A stretch of 64,000 nucleotides of DNA from Lysobacter sp. Root76 (GCF_001428685.1 NZ_LMIK01000001.1:1070899-1134898), one strand, 5' to 3'. Positions 39,682 to 51,101 are shown, counted from the stretch's first letter. Notes: a model not told the origin generated them from the sequence alone. Made by a program: numbers and translations.

Positions 39682-39734
39682 TTGCGGGCGCGGCGATGAG
39701 CCGCGGCGCGGGCGGGAGATGTCCGCGCGAGCGA

Positions 39735-39755
39735 TCGCGGCTTACGCCGCTCCCG
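39735..39755. repeat. Single REP-like element (family B)
   Basis: ATCGCGGCTTACGCCGCTCC, the same core as at 14243 and 23762, here as a single copy between the hypothetical gene and gltA. Confidence 0.8.
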
Positions 39756-39835
39756 CAGTCGGCACAGTCCCGACGGCATCCGACGGCCGCGACTCAGCCG
39801 TAGCCCCCGACTCGAGCCCGACCGCCGGAAACGAA

Positions 39836-39860
39836 AACGCCCCGCACTGGGCGGGGCGTT
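39836..39860 (-). terminator. Rho-independent terminator of gltA
   Basis: A perfect 10-bp stem AACGCCCCGC/GCGGGGCGTT with a five-base loop. On the minus strand a T-rich tract (TTTTCGTTTC) follows. It lies 22 bp past the gltA stop. Confidence 0.85.
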
Positions 39861-39881
39861 CGGTGATGCGGTGACGACAGC

Positions 39882-41216
39882 TCAGCGCTTGTCGGTGGGC
39901 ACGTAGTCGCGCACGCCGTGGCCGGTATAGATCTGGCGCGGCCGGCCGATCTTGTTCTCCGGATCGTTCTGCTGCTCCAGCCAATGCGACACCCAGCCCG
40001 CGGTGCGCGCGATCGCGAACATCACGGTGAACATCTCCACCGGAATGCCCAGCGCCTTGTAGATGATGCCCGAGTAGAAATCGACGTTCGGGTAGAGCTT
40101 GCGCTGGACGAAGTAGTCGTCCTGCAGCGCCGCCTCCTCCAGCTTCATCGCCACTTCCAGCAGCGGATCGTTGACGCCGAGCTCGCCGAGCACGTCGTGG
40201 GTCATCTTGCGCACCAGCGCCGCACGCGGGTCGTAGTTCTTGTAGACGCGGTGGCCGAAGCCCATCAGGCGGAAGCCCGATTCCTTGTCCTTGGCCTTGT
40301 CGACCGCCGCCTTGACGTTCTCGGGACGGCCGATCTCGTTGAGCATCTTGAGCACGGCTTCGTTGGCGCCGCCGTGCGCGGGGCCCCACAGCGCCGCGAC
40401 GCCCGAGGCGACGCTGACGTAGGGGTTGGCGCCGGTCGAACCGACCAGACGCACGGTCGAGGTCGAGGCGTTCTGCTCGTGGTCGGCATGCAGGATGAAC
40501 AACAGGTCCATCGCCTTGGCCGCGACCGGGCTCAGCTCCAGCGGCTCGCTCGGCACTTCGAACAGCATGTGCAGGAAGCGCGTGGTGTAGTCGAGGTTGT
40601 TCTTCGGATAGCGCATCGGCCAGCCGATCGAATAACGATGGCAGGCCGCGGCGATCGTCGGCACCTTGGCGATCAGGCGGATCGCGGTCAGGCGGCGCTG
40701 CTCCGGATCGTCCAGGTCCAGTTCGTTGTGATAGAAGCTCGCCATCGAGCCGAGCATGCCGACCAGCATCGCCATCGGATGGGCGTCGTGGCGGAAGCCG
40801 TACAGGAAGGTGCGGAAGGCCTCGTGCATCATCGTGTGATGCGTGACCTCGTGCTCGAACTTGTCGAACTCGCTGGCGGTCGGCAGTTCGCCGTTCATCA
40901 GCAGATAGGCGACTTCGAGGAAGCTCGACTTCTCGGCCAACTGCTCGATCGGATAGCCGCGGTACAGCAGCACGCCCTCGTCGCCGTCGATGTAGGTGAT
41001 CGCCGACTTGCAGCTGGCGGTCGCGGTGAAGCCCGGGTCGTAGGTGAACAGACCGGTTTCCTTCGGCATCTTGGCGATGTCGATGCAGGAAGCGCCGAGC
41101 ACCGGGTGCTGGACCGGAAGGGTCACGCTCTTGTCGCCGGCGGCCAGGGTCACCTGGTCGAAGCCGGGTTTATTCGGGACAGCTTTCTCAGCAGCGGATT
41201 TATCAGAAGCGGACAC
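39882..41216 (-). CDS. gltA: Citrate synthase, type II
   Basis: Condenses acetyl-CoA and oxaloacetate to citrate, first step of the TCA cycle. The 444-residue enzyme shows the catalytic triad H281 (GPAHGGAN), H322 (GFGHRVYKN) and D379 (NVDFYSG). The N-terminal region has the hexameric NADH-sensitive type II layout ([15 protein letters not shown]). I choose GTG at 41216, preceded by GAGGAG at a seven-base spacing, over longer in-frame starts that would cover low-quality sequence. Monocistronic with its own terminator. Confidence 0.96.
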   Translation of the reverse strand: MSASDKSAAEKAVPNKPGFDQVTLAAGDKSVTLPVQHPVLGASCIDIAKMPKETGLFTYDPGFTATASCKSAITYIDGDEGVLLYRGYPIEQLAEKSSFLEVAYLLMNGELPTASEFDKFEHEVTHHTMMHEAFRTFLYGFRHDAHPMAMLVGMLGSMASFYHNELDLDDPEQRRLTAIRLIAKVPTIAAACHRYSIGWPMRYPKNNLDYTTRFLHMLFEVPSEPLELSPVAAKAMDLLFILHADHEQNASTSTVRLVGSTGANPYVSVASGVAALWGPAHGGANEAVLKMLNEIGRPENVKAAVDKAKDKESGFRLMGFGHRVYKNYDPRAALVRKMTHDVLGELGVNDPLLEVAMKLEEAALQDDYFVQRKLYPNVDFYSGIIYKALGIPVEMFTVMFAIARTAGWVSHWLEQQNDPENKIGRPRQIYTGHGVRDYVPTDKR

Positions 41217-41625
41217 GAACAGCTCCTCATGTCTGCGCACCGCAGGGATGGCCGCGGGCGAGGTGGGGACAGGGAATCGCGGACATGCCGCGTCCACGAA
41301 TTATCGCATACCGACGTGGAGCACCGGCTCGGACTTTGGTCGCGGGGACGGGCCGGGCTGTTCCGTTGACGGGGTCGATGCGGCGCCGGCGACGCGCTGC
41401 GCATACGGTGGATGGGCAGGACGAACGGAGCGCCGACCGGCATGGAACGCGGCCGCCGGGCGATCGGCCGCGCAAGCGCCGGCCGCGATCGCGAACGACC
41501 GTCAGGACGATTGATGGAGAACATCGGGACCGACGCGAACGATCCGCCGCATCGGGATGCCCGCAAGCCGGCGGAAGCGAACGGCCGCTTCAGGCCGGTT
41601 CCTGTCGGCGGACCGCAAACGCAAA
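41217..41625. other. Intergenic region upstream of gltA, no gene seen
   Basis: About 410 bp between gltA and the rpmE2 terminator. It must hold the minus-strand gltA promoter. Open frames here have no ribosome binding site or recognisable protein. I see no repeat family member or RNA structure that I can name. Confidence 0.5.
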
Positions 41626-41651
41626 AACGGCCGCCTCGGAAGGCAGCCGTT
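41626..41651 (-). terminator. Rho-independent terminator of rpmE2
   Basis: An 11-bp stem with one mismatch (AACGGCCGCCT/AGGCAGCCGTT) around CGGA, then TTTTTGCG on the minus strand. It lies 24 bp past the rpmE2 stop. Confidence 0.8.
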
Positions 41652-41674
41652 CTGCGTGCAACTTTGCGCCGCGA

Positions 41675-41917
41675 TTACTTCTGCGCGTAACGCTTGCGGA
41701 ACTTGTCGACGCGACCGCTGGTGTCCATGATCTTGTGCTTGCCCGTGTAGAACGGGTGCGAAGCCGACGAGATATCGACCTTGATCAGCGGGTACTCAGT
41801 GCCGTCGACCTTGACCGTTTCCTTGCTCGACAGGGTCGAACGGGTCACGATCTGGAAATCGGTGGTGACGTCCTGGAAAACGACGTCGCGGTACTCGGGA
41901 TGGATACCTGCCTTCAT
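41675..41917 (-). CDS. rpmE2: 50S ribosomal protein L31, type B
   Basis: An 80-residue ribosomal protein. [16 protein letters not shown] at the start and [25 protein letters not shown] at the end are the L31 landmarks. The CxxC zinc knuckle of type A L31 is absent, and the insertion typical of type B is present. In many bacteria this zinc-free form replaces the zinc form under zinc limitation. I use the ATG at 41917; a GTG three codons upstream is possible. No Zur box is apparent by eye. Confidence 0.95.
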   Translation of the reverse strand: MKAGIHPEYRDVVFQDVTTDFQIVTRSTLSSKETVKVDGTEYPLIKVDISSASHPFYTGKHKIMDTSGRVDKFRKRYAQK

Positions 41918-41987
41918 GGCACTCACAAATTGATGCGGGAAAGAGCGGCATTATAGCGGCCCCTTCCCGCCCGAGGCAAGTCCTGGG

Positions 41988-42923
41988 CTAAACGGCCGCC
42001 AGGGCAGCCCGGATCAGGCCCTGGAAGCGCTCCTGGTCGTAGCGCATCAGGATCGCGACCCGGGCCGGAGCCCCGCCCTCGCCGCGCCAGTCGACCACGG
42101 TCGCGCCGCGGCCGTGCTGCCCCTCCAGCTCGATCGCCAGGGCCCGGTCCAGGACCTCGACGGCGCCCTCGGGCTCCAGCGCGAAGGCCATCGCCAGGGC
42201 GTCGGCGGCATGCCAGTGGGCGCCGCGGCGGTCGGCCGACCACAGCCGGGTCTTCTCCGAGATGCGCTCGTAGAAGCGCGCGCGCGGGCTGTCGGCCCGC
42301 AGCCACTGGACCACGTCGTCGTGCAGGAAGCCGTGCGCGATCACCGCCTCCCAGTCCGCCAGTTCGATGCGCGGGAAGGCCTCGAACACGATGTGCGCGG
42401 CCTCCGGGTCGAAGTAGATGTTGAACTCGGCCGCCGGGGTGATGTTGCCGCGGCAGGTGACCGCCCCGCCCATGACCACGAAGCGCGCGACGCGCTCGGG
42501 CAGGGTCGGATCGAGCTTGAGCGCCAGCGCGATGTTGGTCAGCGGGCCCAGCGCGACCAGCAGGAGCTTGCCGGCATGCTCGTGCGACAGGCGCAGGATC
42601 GCCAGCGCGGCGTGCTCGGCCTCGACCTGGCGCCGGGCGGCTTCGTAGCCGACGTCGCCGAAGCCGTCCTGGCCGTGCACGTAGCCCGCGTCCGGCGAAG
42701 GATGCAGCAACGGCGCGGCCGCGCCGGCGAACACCGGCACGTCGACCCCGGACACTTCGCACAGCTTCAGCGCATTGGCGACGGTGTGCTTGAGGCCGAC
42801 GTTGCCGGCGGCGATGGTCAGACCGACCAGCTCATGGCGCGGATCGTTGAACGCCATCAGCAGTGCGAGCGCGTCGTCCACGCCCGGGTCGGTATCGATA
42901 AGCAGGGGAATGCGGTCGGTCAT
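41988..42923 (-). CDS. Nucleoside hydrolase (IU-nucleoside type)
   Basis: A 311-residue enzyme cleaving the N-glycosidic bond of ribonucleosides. The calcium-binding signature is D-T-D-P-G-V-D-D-A-L-A (about 10-20). A central VVMGGAVTCRGNITPAAEFNIYFDPEA and the aspartate in WHAADALAMAF (normally D near residue 240) complete the active site. Purine or pyrimidine preference is not certain. Start at ATG 42923 overlaps the stop of the DUF4166 gene by ATGA, so the two are coupled. Confidence 0.92.
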   Translation of the reverse strand: MTDRIPLLIDTDPGVDDALALLMAFNDPRHELVGLTIAAGNVGLKHTVANALKLCEVSGVDVPVFAGAAAPLLHPSPDAGYVHGQDGFGDVGYEAARRQVEAEHAALAILRLSHEHAGKLLLVALGPLTNIALALKLDPTLPERVARFVVMGGAVTCRGNITPAAEFNIYFDPEAAHIVFEAFPRIELADWEAVIAHGFLHDDVVQWLRADSPRARFYERISEKTRLWSADRRGAHWHAADALAMAFALEPEGAVEVLDRALAIELEGQHGRGATVVDWRGEGGAPARVAILMRYDQERFQGLIRAALAAV

Positions 42924-43515
42924 GTAACCACTCTTTCGACAGTAACGGCCGGATCGGCCGGGATGGCGTGCAGCGCGCCTTCGTAGCGCAGCAGTTCGCC
43001 GAGGGGAAACAGGGAGAAGGCGACGGCAAAGCGATAGCGGTCGCCGTCCTCGATGCGTTTGTAGGCGTCGGTGCGCGGGAACAGGACGCGCGGCAGCGGC
43101 AGGCCGCGCAGCGCGACCGAGAGCAGGTGCCAGCGCCAGCCGCCGCCGTCGAGGTCCACGCCCAGGCGCAGGCGCGCCGGGCCGGTGCTTTCCAGCCAAT
43201 GCCCGTCGGGGTAACGGCCGACGGGATGGAAGACCGAGACCAGTTCGCTGCCGTCGTCGAAGCGGCGCCGCCAGTGCATGGCTTCGCCGTCGTGGACGAT
43301 GCGGACCTGGAACCCGCGCTGCGGACGATCCAGGGGAATGCCCAGGCGTCGCGCCAGGCGCTTGCCGAGGCGCCCGGCCAGGCCGGTACCGGGGAGATCG
43401 CGACTTCGCCGCTCAGAGTGCCGCCGCTGCGGTGCAGCGCTTGCAGCAGAGGGTGCAGCCGCTCGAAAGCCGGGCCGAACCATTGCGTAGCCGCGTTGTG
43501 AGGGGCTCCCGGCAT
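42920..43515 (-). pseudogene. DUF4166 protein gene with an apparent one-base deletion
   Basis: The N-terminal part (TQWFGPAFERLHPLLQAL, then GEVAIS) is encoded in one frame from about 43515. The rest (GTGLAGRLGKRLARRLGIP to VERVVT) is in another frame from about 43392 down to 42920. Together they make a normal DUF4166 protein of about 198 residues. The break falls at the run TCCCCGGTACC (minus strand, 43386-43396); one extra G would restore a single frame. If real, the product continues out of frame to about 42832. It is the first gene of an operon with the nucleoside hydrolase. Sequencing error in a GC run is as likely as mutation. Confidence 0.7.
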
Positions 43516-43789
43516 CCGGGGGGTGCGCTCCTGGCGGCGGGACACTATAGCCAGAGTTTCGGCGGTTTGTGTGGCGGGGCTTGCGAAAGTCAGGGCCGGG
43601 GCGTTTGCGGCGCGCGGCGGGATTCCGGATCGAGGCCAGGCCGGGCTTCCCCTAACCGATACTCCAGGGAGAGGGCTTCAGACCCTCAAGCCTGCGATCC
43701 TGCCTGCTCCCGCTTGCGGGGGAAGGCGTCCGCAGGGCGAATGAGGGCCCGGAACGAGCCCGCAACCACGCGCTCGCGTCCCGTCCCGA

Positions 43790-45907
43790 TCAAGCCGACG
43801 CGTACCGCACCGCCCCGCCGACCCAGCGGGCGACGATGCGCTCGGCCAGTTCGGGCGATTGCGCGAGCAGTTTTTCGCCGACCTCCTGCACCAGCGGCAG
43901 CAGGTCGGCGTCGCGCGCGAGATCGGCGACGCGGAAGCCGGCCAGACCGGTCTGGCGCGTGCCCAGCAGTTCGCCGGGACCGCGCAGTTCCAGGTCCTTT
44001 TCGGCGATCAAGAAACCGTCGTGAGTCTGGCGCATGGTCTCCAGGCGCTGCCGCGCCAGGCCCGACAAGGGCGAGCGGTACAGCAGCACGCAGCTCGACG
44101 CCGCGCGGCCGCGGCCGACCCGGCCGCGCAGCTGGTGCAGTTGCGCCAGGCCCAGGCGCTCGGCGTTCTCGATGATCATCAGCGAGGCGTTGGGCACGTC
44201 GACGCCGACTTCGATCACGGTGGTCGCGACCAGCAGATCGACCGCGCCGTCCTTGAATGCGCGCATCGTCGCCTGCTTCTCGCTGGCCTTCATGCGGCCG
44301 TGGACCAGGCCGATGCGCAGCTCGGTGAGTTGCCGGGACAGCTCCTCGTACGTGGTCTGCGCGGCCTGGGCCACGACCTCGTCGGAGTCGTCGATCAAAG
44401 TGCAGACCCAATACGCCTGGCGACCCTCGGCGCAGGCGCTGCGGATACGCTGCACCAACTCGGGCCGGCGCTCGTCGCTGAGCGCCACGGTCTGCACCGG
44501 CGTGCGGCCGGGCGGCAGCTCGTCGATCGCCGAGACGTCGAGGTCGGCGTAGGCCGCCATCGCCAGGGTGCGCGGAATCGGCGTCGCGGTCATCACCAGT
44601 TGGTGCGGCACGATCGCGTCGGCGCCGACGCTGCCGCCGGCGCCCTTGTCGCGCAGCGCCAGGCGCTGGTGCACGCCGAAGCGGTGCTGTTCGTCGACGA
44701 TCGCCAGGGCCAGATCGCGGAAGGCCACGCCCTCCTGCATCAAGGCATGGGTGCCGACCACGACCTGGGCCTGTCCGTTGGCGACTTCCTCCAGCACCTT
44801 GGCGCGGGCGCGGCCGGTGACCTTGCCGGCCAACCAGGCCACGCGCACGTCCAGCGGTTCCAGCCAGGCGCGCAGATTGTTGAGGTGCTGCTCGGCCAGC
44901 AGTTCGGTCGGCGCCATCAGCGCGGCCTGGCGACCGGCATGCACGGCGATCATCGCCGCCATTGCCGCGACCACGGTCTTGCCGCTGCCGACGTCGCCCT
45001 GGATCAGGCGCAGCATCGGCGAAGGCTTGGCGAGGTCGGCACGGATCTGCGCGAACACGCGCTGCTGGGCGCCGGTCAGGGCGAACGGCAGCGCCTTGCG
45101 CAGACGCTCGGCCAGCACCATCCCCTTCAGCGCACGCGCCTTGTGCGCCTGCTGGGCGATGCGCTGGCGGCGCAGGCTCAGGTGATGCGCGAGCAACTCC
45201 TCCAGCGCGAGCCGGCGCTGCGCGGGATGGGTGCCGGAGATCAATGCGGCCACGTCGGCGTCCTGCGGCGGCCGGTGTACGGTCAGCAGGGCCTCGCGCA
45301 GGGTCGGCAGCTGCAGGCGCTCGCGCAGCTCGTGCGGCAGCAGCTCCAGCGCGTCCTCGTCGGGCAGGCGGTCCAGGGCCAGGCCGATCAGCCGGCGCAG
45401 CGAGACCGGGCCGATGCCTTCGACGGCGGGATAGACCGGATCGAGCTGGTCGCCGAGCGCGCTGCCGTCGTTATCGTCGAGCACGCGATAGCTGGGATGC
45501 ACGATCTCCAGCCCGATCTGCCCGGGCTTGGGCGTGCCGTAGCAGCGCACGCGTGCGCCGACCCGGAACTGCGCGACCTGGGCGGCGCGGAAATGGAAGA
45601 AACGCAGCACCAGGGTGCCGCGGCTGTCGTCGCCGATCGCCACGCGCAGCACCGGCCGATAACGGAAGCCGCGCTCGACCGCTTCGACGCGGCCCTCGAC
45701 CTGCGCCGCCACGCCCGGCTGCAACAGCTGGATCGGGGTGATCGAGGTGCGGTCCTCGTACTGACGCGGCAGCTGCAGCCACAGGTCCTGCAGGGTGGTC
45801 AGACCCCGCGCGGCGAGTTTCTCGGCCACGCGCGGGCCGACCCCGGGCAGGCTGGAGAGCGGCAGCAATTGGAGATCGACGGATGCCCCGCCCTTGCGCT
45901 TCGGCAT
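43790..45907 (-). CDS. recG: ATP-dependent DNA helicase RecG
   Basis: RecG rescues stalled replication forks by fork reversal and branch migration. The 705-residue protein has an N-terminal wedge (OB) domain, LPGVGPRVAEKL at about 20-31, then superfamily 2 helicase motifs: Walker A GDVGSGKT (304-311), motif II DEQH (405-408), motif III TATPIPRT, and motif VI QLRGRVGRG. The C-terminal TRG region (ELRGPGELLGTRQTG) is complete. Start at 45907 (ATGCCGAAGCGC) is the longest reasonable start. Confidence 0.97.
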   Translation of the reverse strand: MPKRKGGASVDLQLLPLSSLPGVGPRVAEKLAARGLTTLQDLWLQLPRQYEDRTSITPIQLLQPGVAAQVEGRVEAVERGFRYRPVLRVAIGDDSRGTLVLRFFHFRAAQVAQFRVGARVRCYGTPKPGQIGLEIVHPSYRVLDDNDGSALGDQLDPVYPAVEGIGPVSLRRLIGLALDRLPDEDALELLPHELRERLQLPTLREALLTVHRPPQDADVAALISGTHPAQRRLALEELLAHHLSLRRQRIAQQAHKARALKGMVLAERLRKALPFALTGAQQRVFAQIRADLAKPSPMLRLIQGDVGSGKTVVAAMAAMIAVHAGRQAALMAPTELLAEQHLNNLRAWLEPLDVRVAWLAGKVTGRARAKVLEEVANGQAQVVVGTHALMQEGVAFRDLALAIVDEQHRFGVHQRLALRDKGAGGSVGADAIVPHQLVMTATPIPRTLAMAAYADLDVSAIDELPPGRTPVQTVALSDERRPELVQRIRSACAEGRQAYWVCTLIDDSDEVVAQAAQTTYEELSRQLTELRIGLVHGRMKASEKQATMRAFKDGAVDLLVATTVIEVGVDVPNASLMIIENAERLGLAQLHQLRGRVGRGRAASSCVLLYRSPLSGLARQRLETMRQTHDGFLIAEKDLELRGPGELLGTRQTGLAGFRVADLARDADLLPLVQEVGEKLLAQSPELAERIVARWVGGAVRYASA

Positions 45908-45942
45908 CGGCTAAGCATGCCGGTAACGCGCGCAAACCAAAA

Positions 45943-45966
45943 CCCCGGCGCCTCGCGGCGTCGGGG
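45943..45966 (-). terminator. Rho-independent terminator of the TonB-receptor gene
   Basis: A 10-bp stem with one mismatch, CCCCGGCGCC/GGCGTCGGGG, around TCGC; TTTTGGTTT follows on the minus strand. It lies 42 bp past the receptor stop. Confidence 0.8.
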
Positions 45967-46007
45967 TCCGGTGTCGTCGCCCGGCGCGCGGCCGGGCTGC
46001 GGCGCCC

Positions 46008-48443
46008 TCAGAACTTCGCGTTGAACTCCACACCGTAGGTGCGCGGTTCGCTCACGCGCGCGCCGACGGTGCCGAGCACGCCCATGCCGTAGGTGCCCAG
46101 CGCGTTGATGTACTGATTGTCGAACACGTTGTTGCCGTACAGCGCCAGGCCCCAATGGCCGCTGCTGGCGGTCCAGGCCAGACGCAGGTCGGTGCGGTTG
46201 CGCGCCTCGCCCAGGTCCAGCGCCGGGCTGATGCCGCAGCTGCCCTGCGACTGCGATTCGGCGGTGCAGCGGTTCTTGCCGCGATAAGCATGACGCAGCG
46301 AGAAGCGCAGATCGCCGGCGTCCTGGAAGTACCACTGGTAGGTCAAGCCGCCGGCGAAGGACCAATGCGGCACGCCGGTGGGCTTGCCGCCCAGGTCCAC
46401 GCCCTCGGGGGTGACGTAGTTCTTGTAGGTCGAATCGATGTACGAGGCGTTGAAGTCCAGGCCCAGCGCGTCGGTGGCCTGCCAGCGCGCGTCGAAGTCC
46501 AGGCCGTAGGCCTCCAGATCGGAGGTGTCGACCACGAAACGCGGGATGCTGGTGGTGGTGTCCAGACGCACCGCCTGGCGGTTGTCGTAGACGTAGTAGT
46601 AGGCCGAGGCGTTGAACTGCAGGCGCTGGTCGGGGAAGGCCTGCTTGATGCCGGCCTCCAGGTTCCAGACGTCCTCGTTGTCGAAGCGGCTGCCGATCTG
46701 CAGCGAGTTGAAGCCGCCGGCCTTGTAGCCCTTGGCCAAGGAAGCGAAGGCCATGGTGTCGTCGCTGAAGTGGTAGTCGACCACGAAGCGCGGGCTCAAG
46801 TCGGTCCAGGCACGCTTGGTGCGGTTGGTCACGCCCTTGTTGAGCAGCGCCGGCGGGTCGATGAAGGCGACGTCGAAAACGAAGGCCTCGCGCGGAATGC
46901 CGGCCAGACTGAAGAAACCCATCGCCTCCAGCTGGTCCAGCGCGGCGTCCAGGGTCGGCGCGTAGCGCGGATCGTTGCGCCAGCTGAACTCCTTCTCGTC
47001 GCGGGTGTAGCGCAGGCCGAAGGTCAGGTTGAGCTTATCGGTGGCGTGCCAGATCACGTCGCCGAACACCGCGTAGGACTTGGTGTCGAGCGTGTTGTTG
47101 AACTTCTCGTTCCAGCGATGGCCGAGCAGACGGACAGGAATGCCGAAGGCTTCGAGCTGCTGATCGACGTAGCCGAACAGGTAACCGGTCGGCGTCGGCG
47201 CCATGCCCAGATTGTGGACGATGGTGTCGACCGAGTCGGTCATCGCGTTGACTTCGCTGGTCTGGCGCGCCTCTTCCTCGAAGTAGCTCGCGCCGGCGAC
47301 CCAGTCGATGCGGTCGGTGCTGCCGGCGAACTTGAACTCCTGGTACAGGCTGCGGTTGCTCTCGGTGTTGGTCGAGTCGACGTAGAGGTACTTGCGGTCG
47401 GTGCCGTCCTCTTCGACCCGGTTGACCGAATCGTAGTCGCGCCAGGAAGTGGTCGCGGTCAACGAACCCCAGTCGAAGCCGTGGTCGAGGATGAAGGTGA
47501 TGCCGTCGAAACGGCGCGACTCTTCGTTGCCTTCGACATCGACCGCGGTCGGGATCTTGCGCGGATCGAGGTAGCCGGCCTCGTCCACCGGCAGCGTCGG
47601 CAGGCCCGGTGCGGGCGGCAGCGGCACGATGCCGGTGGTGGCCTGGCCGAGCTGGTCGAGGTTCTCGTGGTCCCAGCTGATCAGGGCGCTGGTGCGCTCG
47701 CCCAGGCCGAGCTTGAACGCGGCGCGCGTGGCCCAGTTGTTCTCCGGGTTCAGGTCGCGGCCGGTGTTGGCGTCCTGGATCCAGCCGTCGCTGTGGTTGA
47801 ACAGCGCGTTGACGCGCAGCGCCGAGTCCTCGCCGGTGGGCAGGTTGACCATGGCGTCGGTGTAGATCTTGCCTTCGTTGCCCAGGCGCAGGCGCGCGCG
47901 CGCCTCGGTTTCGCTGCCGGGTTTACGGGTCACGATCGATACCGCGCCGGCGGCGGTGTTGCGGCCGAACAAGGTGCCCTGCGGGCCCTTCAGCACTTCG
48001 ATGCGCTCGACGTCGGTGAACGGCAGCAGCACGCCGCCGCCGCGACCGGCATAGACGCCGTCGACGTAGATGCCGACCGCCGGATCGGTGCCGATGCCGA
48101 AGTCGTCGGTGCTGATGCCGCGCAACTGGAAGCTGGGCTGGGTCGGCTGCTGACTGTTGACCACCAGTCCCGGCACGAAGCTGTCGATATCGCCCAGGTC
48201 CTCGGCGGCGACATCGTCGATCAGCTGCTCGGTCACGACCTGCAGCGCGATCGGCACGTCCTGCAGTTCCTGCTCGCGGCTCTGCGCGGTGACGGTGATG
48301 GTGTCGAGGTCCTTGGCCTCGGCGCGCGGCTGCGGCTCGGGCGCGGTCTGCGCGCGCGCCGGCGCGGGCGCGCCGAAGGTGAGGACGGCGCCGCCGCAGA
48401 GTGCGGCGATCGCGGTGACCAGCTTGTGTTTACGCAAGAGCAT
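46008..48443 (-). CDS. TonB-dependent receptor
   Basis: An 811-residue outer-membrane receptor. Signal peptide to about residue 31; TonB-box-like DTITVTAQ at about 47-54; plug domain with VERIEVLKGPQGTLFGRNTAAGAVSIVTRKP; then a 22-strand barrel ending in aromatic F (VEFNAKF). The plug style is that of sphingomonad/xanthomonad IroN-CirA-type receptors for siderophores, sugars or aromatics. Substrate is unknown. It is followed on the same strand by the diheme lipoprotein gene about 95 bp upstream of its start, suggesting a shared role with that pair. Confidence 0.93.
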   Translation of the reverse strand: MLLRKHKLVTAIAALCGGAVLTFGAPAPARAQTAPEPQPRAEAKDLDTITVTAQSREQELQDVPIALQVVTEQLIDDVAAEDLGDIDSFVPGLVVNSQQPTQPSFQLRGISTDDFGIGTDPAVGIYVDGVYAGRGGGVLLPFTDVERIEVLKGPQGTLFGRNTAAGAVSIVTRKPGSETEARARLRLGNEGKIYTDAMVNLPTGEDSALRVNALFNHSDGWIQDANTGRDLNPENNWATRAAFKLGLGERTSALISWDHENLDQLGQATTGIVPLPPAPGLPTLPVDEAGYLDPRKIPTAVDVEGNEESRRFDGITFILDHGFDWGSLTATTSWRDYDSVNRVEEDGTDRKYLYVDSTNTESNRSLYQEFKFAGSTDRIDWVAGASYFEEEARQTSEVNAMTDSVDTIVHNLGMAPTPTGYLFGYVDQQLEAFGIPVRLLGHRWNEKFNNTLDTKSYAVFGDVIWHATDKLNLTFGLRYTRDEKEFSWRNDPRYAPTLDAALDQLEAMGFFSLAGIPREAFVFDVAFIDPPALLNKGVTNRTKRAWTDLSPRFVVDYHFSDDTMAFASLAKGYKAGGFNSLQIGSRFDNEDVWNLEAGIKQAFPDQRLQFNASAYYYVYDNRQAVRLDTTTSIPRFVVDTSDLEAYGLDFDARWQATDALGLDFNASYIDSTYKNYVTPEGVDLGGKPTGVPHWSFAGGLTYQWYFQDAGDLRFSLRHAYRGKNRCTAESQSQGSCGISPALDLGEARNRTDLRLAWTASSGHWGLALYGNNVFDNQYINALGTYGMGVLGTVGARVSEPRTYGVEFNAKF

Positions 48444-48538
48444 CGGGATCTTCCTTCACGCTCGTTTTCGACATGGGCGACGCGTTCCCCCGAACACGCC
48501 CGTCGCCCTCCCCACGCAGCGCACGCCCTCGCCGGGCG

Positions 48539-49687
48539 CTAGCCGCAATCTCCCTGCTGCGCCGCGATCCATTCCCGGATCAGCGTCACGCCTTCGCGAT
48601 GCACCACGCTGCGGCCGACCTCCGGCATCATCGCCGACGGGTCGTCGCTGCCCATGCGGTAGACCAGGATCGACCCATCCGGATCGCCCGGCACGATGTC
48701 GTGGCGGCGGTCGCCGGTGCCCTTGCCCGCCGCGATCGGCAGCTTGCAGCGGCCCAGGCGCAGCGGTTCGTCGGTCGCCGCGTCCAGCCACAGGCCCGAG
48801 GTGTTGCCCGGTCCTTTGGGGCTGTGGCAATGGCCGCAATTGATGTCGAGGTAGGCGCGCGCCCGCGCGTCCAGGCTGGCGCGGGCGCTGTCGCGCCAGT
48901 CGGCCGCGTGCGGCGCGGCGTCCGGCGCCGGTGCGTCGCGCAGGTAGCCCAGCTGCTGCCAATGGGCGAGCTGGTTGGCGCGGCCGCCGGCGTAGTCGAA
49001 GTCGCGATTGAGATGGCGCGCCTTCAGCCCGATCGGCTGCAGCGTCTTGCTCTTGATGTCGGTGCCGTGGCAGCCGCCGCACTGGTTCTGATCCGGCACC
49101 TGGTAGGTCGCGCTTTCGCGGCTGCCGTCGGCGGCCTGCAGGCTCAGCGCCACCAGTTCGCCGCCGCGCATCAGCCTGGCTTCGGTCTGCTCGGCGTTCC
49201 AGACGTAAGGCAGCGCAACCCAGCCTTCCTGGCGGCGCACCAGCAGCCGGGTTTCGATCAGCCGCACCTTCGCCAGGTCCAGCGCGCCGTCATGGAACTC
49301 GCCATCGGCGCTGTTGCTGCGCGCGACCACGTCGCTATCGACCGCCTCGCCGGGCACGCGCGGGTAGTAGAAGGTCTTGCTGACCACGGTGCCGACCGGG
49401 AAATCGAAAGCGCCGTCGGCGACATAGCGCGCCGCATCGCCCTTGGGCATCCAGACCGTGCGCAGCTTGTGCGCGTAGTCGCTGAACAGCGGCGTGTTGA
49501 GTTCGTAGGGCACCACGCCGTCGTTGAGACGCAAATGGTGGTCGGCCACGCGCAGCACGCCCCAGTCGCTGAGCAGGGCCGGCTGGCCCTGGGCGTGGAA
49601 GCGCACCGGCGCCGGTGCGCGATCGCAGGCGGCCAGCCACGACAACAGCAGCAACAACAAGCAGGTGCGCGATCGCGATCCCGTCAT
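48539..49687 (-). CDS. SO2930-family diheme c-type cytochrome lipoprotein
   Basis: A 382-residue lipoprotein (lipobox LSWLAAC, C21). Two c-type heme motifs, C203-G-G-C206-H207 and C284-G-H-C287-H288, and a late S-A-M-M-P (about 331-335) that could give distal methionine ligands. The N-terminal half is beta-rich with ELNTPLFSDYAHKLRTVWMP, typical of the family described as TIGR03806. That family occurs in conserved two-gene pairs with a parallel beta-helix protein, as here, with both proteins exported and no known function. It starts 4 bp after the beta-helix gene, implying one operon. Confidence 0.9.
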   Translation of the reverse strand: MTGSRSRTCLLLLLLSWLAACDRAPAPVRFHAQGQPALLSDWGVLRVADHHLRLNDGVVPYELNTPLFSDYAHKLRTVWMPKGDAARYVADGAFDFPVGTVVSKTFYYPRVPGEAVDSDVVARSNSADGEFHDGALDLAKVRLIETRLLVRRQEGWVALPYVWNAEQTEARLMRGGELVALSLQAADGSRESATYQVPDQNQCGGCHGTDIKSKTLQPIGLKARHLNRDFDYAGGRANQLAHWQQLGYLRDAPAPDAAPHAADWRDSARASLDARARAYLDINCGHCHSPKGPGNTSGLWLDAATDEPLRLGRCKLPIAAGKGTGDRRHDIVPGDPDGSILVYRMGSDDPSAMMPEVGRSVVHREGVTLIREWIAAQQGDCG

Positions 49688-49690
49688 CGC

Positions 49691-50920
<1,230 letters not shown>

Positions 50921-51101
50921 CGAGTCTTGCGCTCCCCGTGTGGTCGTGGCCGGCGCGCTCGCGCGCCGCTGCGTTCGGGCTGCGCCGCATCCCCCATGCC
51001 GGCGCCGCCGCTCCATCCACGAGTCTCGGCCGCGGTCGCGAGCACGCGTGAGGGCAGTTGCGGCACACTAAGGGGGGATTAACGGCCAAGTTGCGAGAAC
51101 G

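Noticed and set aside
41217..41674. Small genes in the gltA-rpmE2 gap
   Set aside because: Open frames are Arg/Gly-rich, lack ribosome sites, and overlap a clear terminator.
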